Source: Cladopsammia gracilis
Lineage: Eukaryota > Cnidaria > Anthozoa > Scleractinia > Dendrophylliidae
Assembly: GCA_022457155.1 (NCBI GenBank)
Contig: JAJGOT010000466.1
Span: 186,001-250,000 of the forward strand
DNA: 64,000 bases
Direction: 5' to 3'
Shown: piece after piece, positions 1 to 44,759 of the stretch
Position numbering within the stretch: position 1 is the stretch's first letter
Layout: each line of letters starts with the position of its first letter
Notes under the pieces: model-generated
Database searches by the model: none
What the model was told of the DNA's origin: nothing
Seen by the model: the letters and a program-made list of their open reading frames with translations, nothing else
Translations under genes and position numbers: made by a program

Positions 1-80
1 GACGGGCACAGGTCCTGGTTCAATGAGTATGGGGCTGCGCAGCCAGGCCTTCGGCCTGGCAAGTGCTCCGCTATTACCCC
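1..80 (+). repeat. Dispersed repeat end, cut by window edge (family also at 3528-3810 and 40480-40685)
   Basis: The stretch with GGGGCTGCGCAGCCAGGCC and AGTGCTCCGCT matches the right end of the copies at about 3720-3800 and 40612-40682. Only the right end is present here. Confidence 0.65.
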
Positions 81-1322
81 TGCCCCACCGACACAGTAGC
101 ACAGTGTTTTTTAGAAAATTACCCATTTATTCAGACAGTTTATTCTAATCCTTTTGAACTTGAAAATGACGTCATGACGACACCGAAACGTCGTTCGATG
201 ATTTTATCGTTTATTTTTACATGTTTATGAATGTAAAATATACCACATTAAACAATGCCTGTGTTACTATTTGTTGAAAGAATACTGATTATCTCCACAC
301 AGTGCAAGAAATAATTATCGAAGTCGTCGGACGAATTGCACGTTCTCCGAAGGTTTTCCAAGGTCACTAGGAAGACATTTATTACGCTAGAGCGTTTTAA
401 AACAAGTAAGATATCTAAACAACGCGAAGCTTCGTGGCTCCTGCGCGAAGTGGGTTGAAAAAAAAAGGCGCAGCCGAGTTTTTTTAACCCACTTCAAGGC
501 GTTTAGATACCTGATGAAACACTCTTTCGAGTGTTTGATATAGCTTCTCAAACTGATCGTTAAATGCGCAAAAAACGAAGGAATAAAATCGCCAAAATCT
601 ATATAAATTTACGGTATTGATTTCCTTTGTGTTCTGATCAAGAATTATTAATGAGTTTGAGAAGAAAATTTGCGAATATTTGTTTGTGAGAAACATTTTT
701 CTAATGAAGTTATTTTTTTTTATTGGACGGGGTTAAATGTCCAATAATTTTAAAATTTAATTTAATCCATCCTCACCTGTCTGATAAGCTGCATTAATTC
801 TTTTATGACGTGAATCGAGGCGAATGCAATGACAACGTAATGCAGAATCTCGACAGTCTACATGCGGTAAATAAACAATGTACATCACATTAGCTGTGTA
901 ATAATAATTTAATTGACGGCATTGCGCATGCTTCACACACATTTGTCCAATGTAAAAAAGTAAGAACTAATATAGAAATAAAGGGAAAACAAAGCAATAC
1001 TATATGACAATGATTGATATAATCTTAGTTGCTAAAAGCATATAAAAACTATTCAGTAAAAGAGTAATACACATGATTTCTCGGTAGATTATTCCGCAGT
1101 CTAGGAGCCGCCTATTAAAAAAGAGCTGTTTACATTTCGAAAATGGAAACAAAGAGCTTGAGCACCAAAACAAATATCATGCATATAAGCTTCATGTAAA
1201 AGACACCAAAATGGGAGATGATTAAAGACCATAGCTTTGTCCAAAAAGCAGCACCATCCACGTTGCATTGCCCCTTAAAAATACAGTACTTTTATCTGTG
1301 TAGATAAAGATCTTTGTGTTAC
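81..1322. other. AT-rich sequence without recognisable gene (apart from the repeat at 418-575)
   Basis: I looked here on the minus strand for the S2-S6 exons of the TRPA-like gene and found no convincing one. Short ORFs are low-complexity and lack family motifs. Confidence 0.5.
418..575. repeat. Dispersed repeat with AAACACTC/GAGTGTTT hairpin
   Basis: It contains a GTGGGTT...AACCCAC foldback and then GAAACACTCTTTCGAGTGTTT. A related copy lies at 16108-16260. It is probably a MITE; no coding capacity is seen. Confidence 0.55.
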
Positions 1323-1364
1323 CTTGTTGGAAGAATTGCAAGTATTAAGTTCATCGTGCCACTC
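1323..1364 (-). CDS. Candidate TRPA-like exon 20 (S1-S2 loop)
   Basis: A 42-nt phase-0 stretch, EWHDELNTCNSSNK, lies between a good acceptor (CTTTGTCCATCTTGACAG) and a GTAACA donor, 694 bp after exon 19. A hydrophilic Cys- and Asn-containing peptide suits the S1-S2 loop. Shortness makes chance a real possibility, and I found no S2 exon further on. Confidence 0.45.
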
Positions 1365-2058
1365 CTGTCAAGATGGACAAAGGATATTTTATACCTGGCA
1401 CTATACGATAGTGAATAGGGAAAACCTATAAAATGGGGGACATTTTTCTTTTCAGCTTTTTCCCTGGGCTTGAGTCTTGAAAAAACGCCAAGATACATAC
1501 TGATACATGGTTTGTTACCCCTTCAAGAATTTACTTGATATCTCACTCTTGGTGTTCTAGGTCACGGGGAGGGTTGAGGGGGTTACAACTCCCTTTTGTG
1601 ACACGGATTGCATGCCTGGAGTACGTTGTAGTGCGCATGGGCAAAGAAAGACATGTGCTCGCCGCCATAATGGAATTAAACGTGTTTGTTGTGTTCTGTT
1701 AAACGCTCTGTTTTATTGCTTTTAGCTACAAAAATCCTTCCCCCTCTTCCCCCGTACGAAGTTTGTTTGACTCATATCTTTCCCATTTTCAGCACAAAAA
1801 TAGTAGCGTAAAATTGTTCAGTATACGGAACTGTTTTACTTAGCCTGACTGATTGTCGTATATGTAGAAGAGCGACAAAAAGTTATCATTGCTGCTTTTA
1901 GTCCGTTTTACAGGTACGTAGTTTAATACCCCATGAAATAGCTTACTTTTAGTCCAACAATTCAAAACTGAAGCCGAGGTAATCATCACCGGCGATGAAT
2001 AAACGTCGTTACTCAGTAATTAAAAAGAGAAAAATAAATTAACTGCTAGATCACTTAC

Positions 2059-35773
<33,715 letters not shown>

Positions 35774-36690
35774 GTTAATGTTCACTTATAAAAATGACGG
35801 GGTGCCGACGGAAATTTTCGAAAAACACCCTAAAAGTTACTTGAATCTCGACGAGCACTGCCGTCATTTTTTATATGGGAATCCTCCATCGGGATTTTCA
35901 AGTGTTTTGGAGATTTGAGAGATAAATTAATAGGTAGCGTATACGTAGCTGTCGTTGATTCTTGCTGCGTCAAAAAATTGATTGAAAGGTTGTTTATGTA
36001 ATGTGTATTTGCTGTTTATAGTAATTTGATGGAATAATGAAACGGTTTTTGAATTGATTAAGGGTTCTTGGCTTGCTTTTATTTTTCTCATAGCATAAGT
36101 TGTTATGCAATATGTCGCAGACGTGAGCAGATCGGTTTGCATTCACTGTCTAGAATGTTCTGAATTCTATTTTGGTACAGACATATCTCGCCTTTTAAAC
36201 GGGTTCTGTTACGGTGATGCTTCATTATATATCTGTCATCGGTGACCCCATGATCGAGAGTTGTGAATAAACTATTCTCACTGATGAATAGGGATATTCC
36301 ATCAAAAGAGATCGAAACATGTCTTGTAGCTGTCATCAACGTTAAACCTGATGAGCTTTCTTTCATCTCTGTTCAAAATCTCGGGTGTTTCTTGGTGTTG
36401 CGGAAGCCATTGTTGGTTAGCTTTTTTGTTGTGGTCTGGGTATTGTTCAGTGTCTTTTGAATCTTTTGTTTTACGTCATTTGGTGATCACACCATCCGTA
36501 AAACACCAAGAAACTACCAAAATCTCCATTACAGCCGAATAATTGCGTTGCTGTGGCTGAAACCGGGAACATATCTTGATAAGAAACTCAGTGTATTTAC
36601 AATTTTTTAAAATGAAAAAACCTCGGCGAAGAAATTATCGGTTACAAATAATTTGTCAAGTAATAATATACATGCCGCAATCTTTATTAC
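35774..36690. other. Region upstream of TRPA-like exon 1
   Basis: The first 110 bases include a foldback, AATGACGGGGTGCCG...CACTGCCGTCATTTTT, related to the TTGACGGGGTG sequence at 46124. No confident promoter element was identified. If exon 1 is the true first coding exon, the promoter should lie here. Confidence 0.4.
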
Positions 36691-37130
36691 CAAGTTAAAT
36701 TAGAGAGACCTTCATGTCAGCAACATTGCTTTGGAGATAAGCATTTTATAATTTTTAGCCGTGCAACTGAGCGTCCATGTGCGAAACTATAACATTAGTA
36801 TTTTTCACTCAGTTATAAAGAAGACTTTTCTAAAGCGAGGATGCAAATCAGAGGTCCTTTGAATCTTTGAACTGAACAGAAACAGTAACAGAAAATTTAG
36901 CTGTGTTTCAAGAATTTCTAAGGCCCAGTTCAAACGTCGAACTTCACATGTGCCGAATCTAATGCAAATGAGCAAGAACAATAGATTTTTCTCATTTGCA
37001 TTAGGTTCGGCACATGTGAAGTTCGACGTTTGAACTGGGCCTTAATTTCTTTTATTTGGCATTCCCTGCAACATCCTTTCTCTCGGGGTTGCTCTCATAG
37101 CCAGAAATCAAACTGCTGGCGAAAACGAAA
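36690..37130. repeat. Duplicated segment, copy A (with a foldback inserted)
   Basis: AGAGACCTTCATGTCAGCAACATTGC, GCGTCCATGTG and GCATTCCCTGCAACATCC occur in the same order as in 37395-37640. Copy A holds an extra 170 bp that includes the foldback at 36920-37043. Confidence 0.8.
36920..37043. mobile_element. 124-bp foldback MITE with 7-bp duplication
   Basis: AAGGCCCAGTTCAAACGTCG and CACATGTGCCGAA form arms of about 54 bp with a short loop. AATTTCT flanks both ends (36913-36919 and 37044-37050). It is absent from duplicate copy B. Confidence 0.85.
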
Positions 37131-37394
37131 ACGATTTATAAATAACAAAGTTGCTAAATGTGATAAGTTATTTCTCGGCCAGTTGTGATTGAACGTGATT
37201 CGGATCCAGACCACTAAATTCGAGGGTTATTCGCTAGACCATAGACGCAATGAAAAAATTTCTTCTAGAATTCGGCTTTGTTTATCGACCCAACTGAAAT
37301 ATACTTAAATCCCACGCTGCAATGCAATTTAAAACAAATTTATCAAAGGGCAAAGTGCTTCGTAATGCAACCTGTCTTAAGCAATAGAATGACG

Positions 37395-37640
37395 TGAGTT
37401 AAATAAGAGAGTCCTTCATATCACCAACATTGCTCTGGAGATATAGCATTTTAAAATGTTTGGCCGTGCAGCTAAGCGTCCATGTGAAACAAGTATTTTT
37501 CACTCATTTAAAAAACTTTTCTAAAGCAAGGATGCAAATCCGAGGTCCTTTGAATCTTTGAACTGAACAGCATTCCCTGCAACATCCTTTCTCACGGGGT
37601 TTCTACCATAGCCAGAAAACAAACTGCTTGAGAAAACAGA
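37395..37640. repeat. Duplicated segment, copy B (empty site)
   Basis: It pairs with 36690-37130 and runs directly from GAACTGAACAG into CATTCCCTGCAACATCC. Confidence 0.8.
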
Positions 37641-37949
37641 GCGAGCAAAAATAGTTATTTTTGTTCAGTTTAAGGCTGTTTTTGCCCACAGAAACGAAAA
37701 CGTTAGACAGAAAGCGATTATCGGGTACGAACAGGAATGTGTGAAAACTAATTATTAGATTTATTTAAACGTGTGAATTTTTAAGGCGAATGTGAACCCC
37801 TAATGCGTTCAATAAAATCGACCCTCTGGCTGGGATGAAAGAGGTCACCTACACGTTTTCCCAAACGAAAGTATCTTTCTTGTTCAAGAGTTTGAATGAT
37901 TTTGAAATTGATTTTATTTCTATATTTACAAATTCAAAACAAGTTAAAA

Positions 37950-38160
37950 CCTAGCCTGCGTAGCAAGCGTTCCCGTGCGAATGGAATTTTTCCGCATTCT
38001 GGCGGCGCGAAAATTGGGGCGAGAGCAAAAAAAAATCGGAGGACGGGGGTGGGAGTGGGTAGATGAGGGAACGCTTGGCTGCAAACCCCACGATTTTGAA
38101 AAACCCGTTTCGTCCACGAGCGGGGCTCCTGATTGGTGCGGTGTGGTCACCATGAGTGAC
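37950..38160. repeat. Dispersed TAGCCTGCGTAGCAAGCG repeat, partial
   Basis: Its left end resembles the ends of the 41509-42878 element. GGGAACGCTTGGCTGC near 38070 mirrors GCAAGCGTTCCC near 37962. Confidence 0.5.
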
Positions 38161-38237
38161 AGGTTTGACATGTAGCTATCAAATTTTCACACAAAATATT
38201 TTGAGCGTGACTTGCGATCAAAGGATAAAAGATCAAA

Positions 38238-38379
38238 ATGGAGCTCGGAGAACAAGTGAAAGATTTTGAAATGTGTTTGAACGAAGTTATGTCGGAGCTG
38301 AGCGAAATGGGGCTTGCTTTTACTTTGAAAACGGAACAAGAAAGGGCAATGCGCCATCTTTTTAACGGCAACGATTTAA
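38238..38379 (+). pseudogene. RecQ-like helicase first exon, 5' half
   Basis: The ATG at 38238 opens MELGEQVKDFEMCLNEVMSE and then LKTEQERAMRHLFNGNDL. That is the Q-motif-like region preceding the Walker A loop in RecQ-like DEAD/H helicases (TxEQxxAxxxLxxGxD). RecQ enzymes unwind DNA using ATP. The frame is cut at 38379 by a TTAA-flanked MITE and resumes at 39100. Confidence 0.65.
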
Positions 38380-39098
38380 GGTTACAGTGTACCTTCAGAT
38401 CGAAAATTTATTGACAATTTTTTTTTGGCGTTAAAATAAAGTTTGCAGAATGAACTTTCATCCAAAAAAAATTATCGAAAAATAGTAAAAATTGACGGAG
38501 AAATGACGGTATAACTTTTGTGGGCGGAGTTTGTTTATTAAGCGATATGTTTTTTTAAGCGCCGTTTTCTCAAAGTTAATTTTTCGCTTGTTGGGGACAC
38601 TTTAAAGAGCTACAACTCAAAAGGAATTTGTTCGATTTTCCTTAAATTTGGACAGAAGCTAGGCTAACATATAATTAACAAAAAAGTGTCAGCGAATTTC
38701 TTAATTCCGAAAATTTTTTCGTCAAGGGCCATTTCCGTGCGATCATTCCAATTTTTTTTCTCCCCTTTTCGAAAATATTCTGTAACTTTTCACTGCAATT
38801 GAATATGGGAAATCGCCGACACCGTTTTTTAGCGCTTCGTGTCCGGAAACCCGAGAACAAATCAAATTAGCCAAATATAATAATCGCTTTGAGTTATAGC
38901 GTTTTAAAGCTGATTCGGACGTTCGAATTTAGACGTCGTAAAGAATTCGACAATTCAATTTATTAGCAAATGGTTTCCATATTTAGATAGCCAGCTCTAT
39001 AAGCTTTAATTTGATATCTGGGTTTAGGTACTATTAAGTGTAATCTTAAGACGCTAGAGCTGTTATACTGGAGACACCCCCGAAGGTACACTGTAACC
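38380..39098. mobile_element. TTAA-flanked MITE (piggyBac-like), 719 bp, inside helicase exon
   Basis: The perfect inverted ends GGTTACAGTGTACCTTC and GAAGGTACACTGTAACC are flanked by TTAA on both sides (38376-38379 and 39099-39102). A closely similar copy is at 56763-57485. It encodes no transposase, so movement needed one in trans. Confidence 0.92.
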
Positions 39099-39300
39099 TT
39101 AATGCCGTATTTGCCAACAGGATTAATTTTTCAGTTGTTTGTTATGATGTGCGGAGTGCGAAGTAAAAGGCAAGGAGGTACAGGTTACTCCAGTATTATT
39201 CAGTGTTATTTCTCCATTGCAAAGCATAATTCGGGATCATGTCGAAGAGGTAAATTGTATGGGGATGACGGCGTGGAAATTCCGAAGAACGGACGTATTT
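39099..39300 (+). pseudogene. RecQ-like helicase first exon, 3' half (P-loop damaged)
   Basis: After the MITE the same frame gives MPYLPTGLIFQLFVMMCGV. RecQ-like proteins have LPTG-x-GKS before this; here the GKS part is missing (about four residues). A frameshift follows, and the next frame reads FSVISPLQSIIRDHVEEVNC, which is RecQ motif Ia. The exon is therefore non-functional on three counts. Confidence 0.65.
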
Positions 39301-39540
39301 TAGTCAAAGTTACACAAGGATTTCCTCTCTTATGGAAAGAAAACAATACGTACCTTATTCCTCTATTAATAATAGGCCAGGAAATGTTTTTCTTAGACTT
39401 GAGTAGACCCGTTGAAAAAAATTATCGTGGTTTAGTTTGACTGTTGTCGTCCATGTCTGTTTGTAGTAATCGGTAATGCCTATTTTAAATTCATTCATTT
39501 ATTTTACCATTTACCACATTAAAATAATAATATAATAATA

Positions 39541-39606
<66 letters not shown>

Positions 39607-39965
39607 TCACGGAGCCTCGAAAGTTACAATAATACCTATCGTGATTGGTGCTCTTGGAAGCATATCGAAAGGTGCAAAGACCTGGTTTGGAAAGTTAGAT
39701 GTACCTGACTTCCTTGGAAGTGTACAAATATCGGCCATTCTCGGAACTGCGCACTTGTTGAGGAAAGTGTTGTGTCTCTAAGCTACGGGGAGTGGCTGAG
39801 ACACAATAAACATTACCCAGTAGAACATCCGGCAACTGGAGAGAATCGAATAATAATAATAATAATAATAATAACAATACACCAGAAATTTATAATAACT
39901 TAAAAACGATACAAAAAAGGCGAGTCAAAAGCCAAATAATACCCAAATCCAGTCATTAAAGGGAA
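39283..39965. repeat. Dispersed repeat, copy with (TAA)n inside
   Basis: ACGTACCTTATTCCTCTATTA, CCAGGAAATGTTTTTCTTA, CGTTGAAAAAAATTATCGTGG and GGCGAGTCAAAAGCCAAATA match 54335-54625 in order. Here the middle has been expanded by (TAA)n tracts at 39520-39607 and 39850-39873. Confidence 0.8.
39520..39607. repeat. (TAA)n microsatellite
   Basis: Long AAT/TAA trinucleotide run, with one small interruption. Confidence 0.97.
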
Positions 39966-39999
39966 CTTCCATTGTCAGAACAAATTGACGTTTAATTTT

Positions 40000-40301
40000 T
40001 GGAAATAAAGTCTAAATTAGAAATATTTAAAAAACAGGTGCAAATATAATTTTAGTGTACAAAAAAATGGATATGGATATCGCCTATTTTTGCTTTTAAA
40101 TTTCTCGCGCGCCGCTATTTTGAATTATTATGACATGTTACGGTTGCCGCTATTGTTAAGAATCGAAATTCTTTTGTATACAACAATTAGACAACCGTAA
40201 CAGCAAAAATAGGCGATATTCATATCCATTTCTTTGGACACTAAAATTATATTTGCACCTGTTTTTTTATTTTTTATTTTTTAATTTAGACTTTATTTCC
40301 A
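40000..40301. mobile_element. Foldback MITE (about 300 bp)
   Basis: The arms GGAAATAAAGTCTAAATTA and CAGGTGCAAATATAATTTTA, GATATCGCCTATTTTTGC are repeated inverted over about 110 bp. Confidence 0.85.
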
Positions 40302-40479
40302 ACAATTGTTATTGTTATTGACTCCAATTGACAACACCATTTCATCCCAAATTTTAAAGTTCACCTAACTCCATTTTTTTTTTTGCTTAATCAACTCTAT
40401 GTACGTTGAAAAGTTGAATAGTTAAATATTTCTTGTTTTTAACGTCGCGTTAGTGAGTTATGGATATTTGAATTTACAA

Positions 40480-40685
40480 AATGCGTGTGGCGTCATACGC
40501 GCATGTTTTGGGACGTCATACGCGCCCGCAAGTTTGCCTTGCGCGACTGACTGACACATGTCACGGAGGCGCGCCCGCGAAACATTCCTCTAGCCATGAC
40601 CATGAAAAATGACGGCATAGGTTCTATGAGTATGGGGCTGCGCAGCAGGCGGGCCTTTGGTCCGGCGAGTGCTCCGCTAAAAATG
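40480..40685 (+). repeat. Dispersed GC-rich repeat (family of 3528-3810)
   Basis: It shares GGCGTCATACGCGCATGTTTTG, CGCGAAACATTCC and TCCGCTAAAA with the 3528-3810 copy. Confidence 0.72.
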
Positions 40686-41499
40686 GGGTTTGTTTACGAG
40701 AAATACTGAAAAGTATGAGAGCAACACTACATTTTTGGCATTTTTGCACAACTGATGACGTCACCATGTTATTGGCTTCTGCTTCTATTTTTCTGACGTA
40801 AGGATCAGTTTGCCGGTTTTTTTTTTTTTGTTTCACTTGTAGTATTAATACTGATCTAGGTCTGGAAACCCTGATTCGGCCATTCTCAACGGTTTGTTGA
40901 GGTGATCGTGCATTCTCTGTTTCTTCTTTTACTAGTTCCAGGCCCCAGGACACGAAAAGTTCTTTTTTGACCAACTTTGGGCGTCCAAAAATATACGTTT
41001 CGTTGCTTGACCATAACTTAAATTGGAAAATTATGAATCAGTGGAACGTGGACTTCAATTTTTTAGTATAAAAAACGGGACGAAAATTTCATTTTATTGG
41101 CACTTTAATGAAGGAAGATATTTGTCCATTCAGGACACGGATTGTATCTATGCACCAAGTCAATGAATACCGCATGGTTTTTTGGCAGCCGCAATAAACC
41201 ATCCTTGGCTCGTTTCAGATTGCTCTTTTTTTTCCCTTAATTGTGACGTCATCAGTCACGTGACCACAGTTGCTAACACTGAAAAGGTTTAAGGACGTTG
41301 AAATATTTCTGCCATTACTTCTACTCGAAAAAATAGTTTCCTTCGCGGGGGTCTAAGAGCAAAGGACAGTCCATGCGTTAACTTGCTTGAGTGGCCAGAG
41401 AAGCATTTTTAATTTCCAAGGGCAAGACTCTTGAACCCTATGGGATTAACAGGCGCGATGAAACTTAATCTATTTCTATTTTTATAATAGCCTTTGTAA
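40686..41499. other. No gene recognised
   Basis: A 116-codon minus-strand ORF (40624-40974) has no family motif and runs into the repeat, so I do not call it. Confidence 0.4.
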
Positions 41500-41508
41500 G
41501 CGTTTCTG

Positions 41509-42878
41509 TAGCCTGCGTAGCAGGCGCATGAAAAGGAATATGGGCGCGCGAGGGAGACACGCGAGGAGGAAAGGAGCGCCTGCCCGAGAGGCCCCCCCCA
41601 AAATCGTTTGTGCTCGCACTCTGTGAGTGCGAAAAATTCCTATTGGTTGAGAGGCTCCCGAGGGAATAAGCGGTCTGGGTTGGGCAAGAAAACTGTCACT
41701 CAAAGGAAACCCGAGATCGTTTGCAACGGCGAGCACATGAAATATTTGTCAGAATCCCAGACATTCTGACGAATGCGTGTGTAAACAAATTGTCAATGAA
41801 TTAGTGCATAAAGTTTTGAATAACATGTCTTGGATGAATTGAATCGCCTTTTAATAAGCTTCTTGTTGGTTTGCCTGGGGAGGCAGCGGATTTTTTTTTC
41901 TCTTCACAAGGAGCTGTACCCGTGAGCGGCGAAGCGGTAAGCGATCGAGCGACTCGAAATCTGTTGTCTATCTTGTCACTCGGTTAAAAATAGTTTTGTC
42001 GATTTGTTCTGAATCATTGTTTTCTTTCCGGTCAGAATTATTTTTATCCGACTCTTTCGGTCAGTTCTAAATACAACGGTGCGTTCGCGATCAGAGTAAA
42101 CATGTTCTGGGGTCCCAGAAATGCAGGAATTATCTCCCTGACAGCTGAATGACGAAGGCGTTCGTGATTTGAAACGTTCATGAATTATTTTCGTTGCCAG
42201 CGGCTTTAGAATTGTTTCGCCTACGGTTTCAGTTGTTTTACAGCTCCTGAAGGATATTTTTCCTTTTAAACTACGAGTTATGTGACCCAGACTGCTGAAA
42301 TAGTGTGTGTAAACAAACACGGCGAAGCAACGAGCAGGACGCTTGCTATAAATTCCCGGAGTTAAGACGGCTCTTATTTTTCTTATGTCTCGCGAACATT
42401 GTTTTCGCTGGAATCTTCTGAAAGTGTCGAGGAAACGGAACTAAACATGTCACATAATTTAATCAGCTTTCTTCCACACGGAGAGCACACAACGTCAGAA
42501 ACTCTTTAATTTTCTCAACAGATATCCCGATCTGATGAAGACTTCGATTTATTTTCCGCAACAGCCATTTTCCCTCGCAGACGGCTTGAAAGGATTCCTG
42601 TAAGACATAAATCCAGACCTCTTTGTAACGCCAGCCCATAACCTATTCGTAAATTTGTTTTGCACAGACAACAGAAAATATCAGGATTTTCATCGTCATG
42701 TTTAAGAACGGATCTGCTTTCTGTCAAAATTTTTGACAGATCACGCAACACTGCCAAGTAATTGGATAGGGGGCGGCAAACGATTTTCGTGGGCCTCCTT
42801 CTCTCCTCGCGTGTCTCCCTCGCGCACCCCCTTCTTCTTGCGCCCAAATTTATTTTCATGCGCCTGCTACGCAGGCTA
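41509..42878. mobile_element. Mutator-like (MULE) element, 1,370 bp, with 9-bp duplication
   Basis: The ends TAGCCTGCGTAGCAGGCGCA and TGCGCCTGCTACGCAGGCTA are inverted, and the similarity extends through GGAGACACGCGAGGAG for about 80 bp. GCGTTTCTG flanks both sides (41500-41508 and 42879-42887); 9 bp is the Mutator hallmark. There is no transposase. The interior has two minus-strand open stretches (41976-42320, 42515-42859), the second with FCCLCKTNLRIGYG, possibly a zinc-finger fragment. Confidence 0.8.
42515..42859 (-). other. Open reading frame carried by the MULE, function unknown
   Basis: 114 codons. The first 30 are terminal-repeat sequence. The rest includes LSNYLAVLRDLSKILTESRS and a CxxC (FCCLCKTNL). 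It could be captured host coding sequence or the remnant of the element's own gene; I cannot name a family. Confidence 0.35.
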
Positions 42879-42887
42879 GCGTTTCTG

Positions 42888-43450
42888 CTGCCTATTTTCG
42901 TTAACCAATCGTATTTAATCTTTTTATTTTAATCATTTTATATCTTGTAACCGTTTAATTCCATTTTTACTTAGCTGTTTGCAGCCCCTGATGAAGGTCA
43001 GTTTTGCCCAACGGAAATATTGGGCAATAAAATACCCTTTATAGCTGTCCAATCAGCCTTGCGTTTAGTTTTCTAATCTATTACCCTCATGCGATAAGAA
43101 AACATTTCACGACTTGTGCCCAAAGGCAAAGAGAAAAGATTTTTTTTGTATTCGTCTTATATGACTAAGATGTGTGCATCGCTAGCTTGGAAAGATATGC
43201 GTTAATAGGTTCCAAATGATCCGGAATCAGTGTACAAATGTATTTGATACAAATACTGTGCCGTTTATCGACACGCGTTCATACAAGCAAAGCAGAACAA
43301 AAGGTGCTGATGTTACGGAACATTTTTCAGTAAAAAGGTAGATTTCAGTTAATTTTAAAACAACATTATCTTCCATAATCGTAAGCTAGCTGTATAGGTG
43401 TTATGCACCTGCTCTTAGAACAAAGCCTTCGAATAAGAAATGGGCTTTAG
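42888..43450. other. No gene; possible retroelement 3' end near 43000
   Basis: GCAGCCCCTGATGAAGGTC followed by ACGGAAATATTGGGCAATAA is the sort of tail seen at 3' ends of cnidarian LINE or Penelope-like copies. This is an impression only. Confidence 0.3.
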
Positions 43451-43453
43451 GCT

Positions 43454-43815
43454 CTAAGGCGTCGTTCACACTTGGTGCCCAAGCACCGTGCCCGGGCACA
43501 GTGCCTAACGGGCACCAATGTGAACACGGCTTTTAATTTTGTAGGTGCCCTTGCCAATAATTGGGCACGTTGCTCGGGCACGGGTACAAGGTCGATACCT
43601 TGTACTCAGGCACAGAATCGGGCACGGGCACAAGTCTGCACACGATTCTGGCGAGTGCTCAAGAACTTTACCCACAAACTCCTGCTCCTAGCAGTTATTT
43701 TACCTACAAATCCCTGCTCTTCAGTTTCAAAATGGTGGAAGGTCAGAGGTGGGCACCGAATGTGAACACGCATTCAAAATTGGTATCGGTGCCGGGGCAC
43801 AGTGCTCGGGCAAGT
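43454..43815. repeat. MITE-like repeat of GGCACCAATGTGAACACG
   Basis: GCGTCGTTCACACTTGGTGCC at the left faces GGGCACCGAATGTGAACACG at the right, with several GGGCAC motifs between. The ORFs here are by-products. Confidence 0.55.
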
Positions 43816-44404
43816 GAAAATGAATATCATTAGAATTTCCTTTGTTTGTTTAGTTTCCGGAACTGCGTTGTCGAAATTATACTATTGGCTACAACTCGTT
43901 TATGACAATTGTCCATTTACTGAGTAACTTTGAGTTCTGCCTGTAAGTGAGTGAGTCAAGAACACCATTAAACACCATGTTCTTTGATGACTTTTTGGTC
44001 CACTTGATATAAAAGATCCCAGAGGGTAGCAGTAGGGCACCTCTCGCTCAGCCATGGAGCTTAATTCCCCAAAAGCCCCTGTTACACCGAAGATGACAAC
44101 ACGATTTTGTTTTTGAGCAAACATCCTGTCTTTGAGTCTATATTCTGACGGATACTGATTATATCGGTAAAGTTTGGAGAGTATAAAGGCTGCAATTAGA
44201 TAAATTAGAGAGCTGCTTACTATCGACTATTCGTCCAAGTACGGGTATAAACTTTTCTATTACTACCTGCGGCCGCATAAACAGCATTAATCAAAGTATC
44301 CTTTCAGTGGAGCCGCCATGGACAGATTATCATTTCTTTTCACCATCACTGAAACCTGCCTTTTTTTGGCCATGGACCACTTCACTACTTGGCTTTTTAA
44401 CGGC

Positions 44405-44500
44405 TCAGTAGCCTGCGTGGCAGGTTCGAAGGGGAAGGGGGAAGAATTCAGGCGCGCGAGAACGCGAAGGGCGCGCGAGGAAGGGGGGGGGGGAGGGGAT
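44405..44500. repeat. Partial copy of the TAGCCTGCGTAGCAGG terminal repeat
   Basis: TAGCCTGCGTGGCAGG followed by GGCGCGCGAG resembles the left end of the 41509 element. No right end was found. Confidence 0.5.
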
Positions 44501-44759
44501 TTGTGTGTCTTACCCTTGGTATAACTGGGGCTATGGTCTTGGAGTCTTATATCAATACATTTGTCCCAAACAAAACAAAACAAAACAAAACGAAACAAAA
44601 AAAAAAACCACTCCTGTCCACCATGTCGAGCTGGAAATCACGTGGGCTCGCCATGCAATTTTATTGGCTAATCGATTAATTTGGCTCAGCCAGATTCTCG
44701 CAGCGCCCGCACACGATAAGGAATTTGTCGCGCGAGGCAAAAAATATCAAACACGACAG

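Noticed and set aside
757..1015. Hydrophobic minus-strand stretches as TRPA helix S2
   Set aside because: The hydrophobicity comes from AT-richness. There is no TRPA S2 motif and splice phases do not fit.
40624..40974. 116-codon minus ORF as a gene
   Set aside because: It has no motif and its end is the dispersed GC-rich repeat.
43900..44124. 74-codon minus ORF (VVIFGVTGAFGELSS) as a gene exon
   Set aside because: It looks somewhat protein-like, but I recognise no family and found no consistent splice partners. It is not called.
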